From: Apostichopus japonicus
Taxonomy: Eukaryota; Echinodermata; Holothuroidea; Aspidochirotida; Stichopodidae
DNA length: 64,000 nt
Reading direction: 5' to 3'
Assembly: GCF_037975245.1 (NCBI RefSeq)
Contig: NC_092581.1
Span: forward strand, 18,281,303-18,345,302
The position numbers and the translations under genes were made by a program. Positions 63,875 through 64,000 of this stretch are shown piece after piece; positions within the stretch are counted from its first letter, which is position 1, and each line of letters starts with the position of its first letter. The notes beneath the pieces are model-generated. The model worked only from the letters and a program-made list of their open reading frames with translations, did not search any database and was not told the origin of the DNA.

Positions 63875-64000
63875 ATGGCATCTGCCACACTTTTGGTCTC
63901 CCGGAAATGTATCGCAAAGCTCTTGCGAAATCAATCAAAACATCAATTTCAAAGAAGGTTTGCTGCTTCGAAAGCCGTAGAACAAGCACCTCCACCTCAA
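63875..64000 (+). CDS. Start of an unidentified gene with a mitochondrial-type presequence (partial)
   Basis: The ATG at 63875 opens a frame to the window edge (42 codons): MASATLLVSRKCIAKLLRNQ, then SKHQFQRRFAASKAVEQAPP. It is rich in R/K/S/A and lacks acidic residues for 35 positions, which fits a cleaved matrix targeting signal. Too little is present to name it. It is divergent from the FAM162-like gene, whose start codon is 2.35 kb away. The start has A at -3. Confidence 0.6.
   Translation, partial: MASATLLVSRKCIAKLLRNQSKHQFQRRFAASKAVEQAPPPQ

Overview
The window is AT-rich animal DNA. Its genes are split into short exons with GT-AG introns, lie tens of kilobases apart, and are surrounded by many transposon-derived repeats. 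Gene content (intersectin, mS31, MIX23, importin alpha, FAM162), the foldback-type transposon and the dispersed repeats suggest a marine invertebrate, most likely a deuterostome such as an echinoderm. That taxonomic guess is an inference; the bilaterian-type gene structure is seen directly.

Layout. 0.8-3.7 kb (minus): the 5' end of an intersectin-type gene, with four coding exons giving the first EH domain; the rest lies beyond the left edge. 10.1-14.6 kb (plus): MRPS31, complete in 8 exons. 18.2-21.7 kb (minus): MIX23/CCDC58, complete in 5 exons. 23.1-25.3 kb: a foldback transposon with inverted 22-bp repeat arrays. 27.0-29.6 kb: a hAT-like element with an 8-bp target duplication, holding two further inverted repeats one inside the other. 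29.9-39.2 kb (plus): importin subunit alpha of the KPNA1/5/6 type, complete in 13 coding exons. 39.2-50.2 kb: no gene recognised. 50.2-61.5 kb (minus): a FAM162-like gene of 3 exons. Its second intron carries a 9.1-kb Ty3/gypsy LTR retrotransposon (51.1-60.2 kb) in the opposite orientation. 63.9 kb to the right edge (plus): the start of a gene with a mitochondrial-type presequence.

Three genes (MRPS31, MIX23, FAM162) encode mitochondrial proteins, and the right-edge gene probably does too. MIX23, KPNA and FAM162 also lie close together on human 3q21.1 (from memory), so this looks like a conserved microsyntenic block that has collected transposons between and inside its genes.

The most striking signal is in the LTR retrotransposon. 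The two 1,473-bp LTRs look identical, and gag and pol are joined by a textbook -1 frameshift cassette: GGGAAAC in the correct phase, a 7-nt spacer, a 10-bp stem, and possible pseudoknot partners. The element nevertheless has one in-frame TGA in its reverse transcriptase. I found no RNA genes, CRISPR arrays or wholly new gene system.
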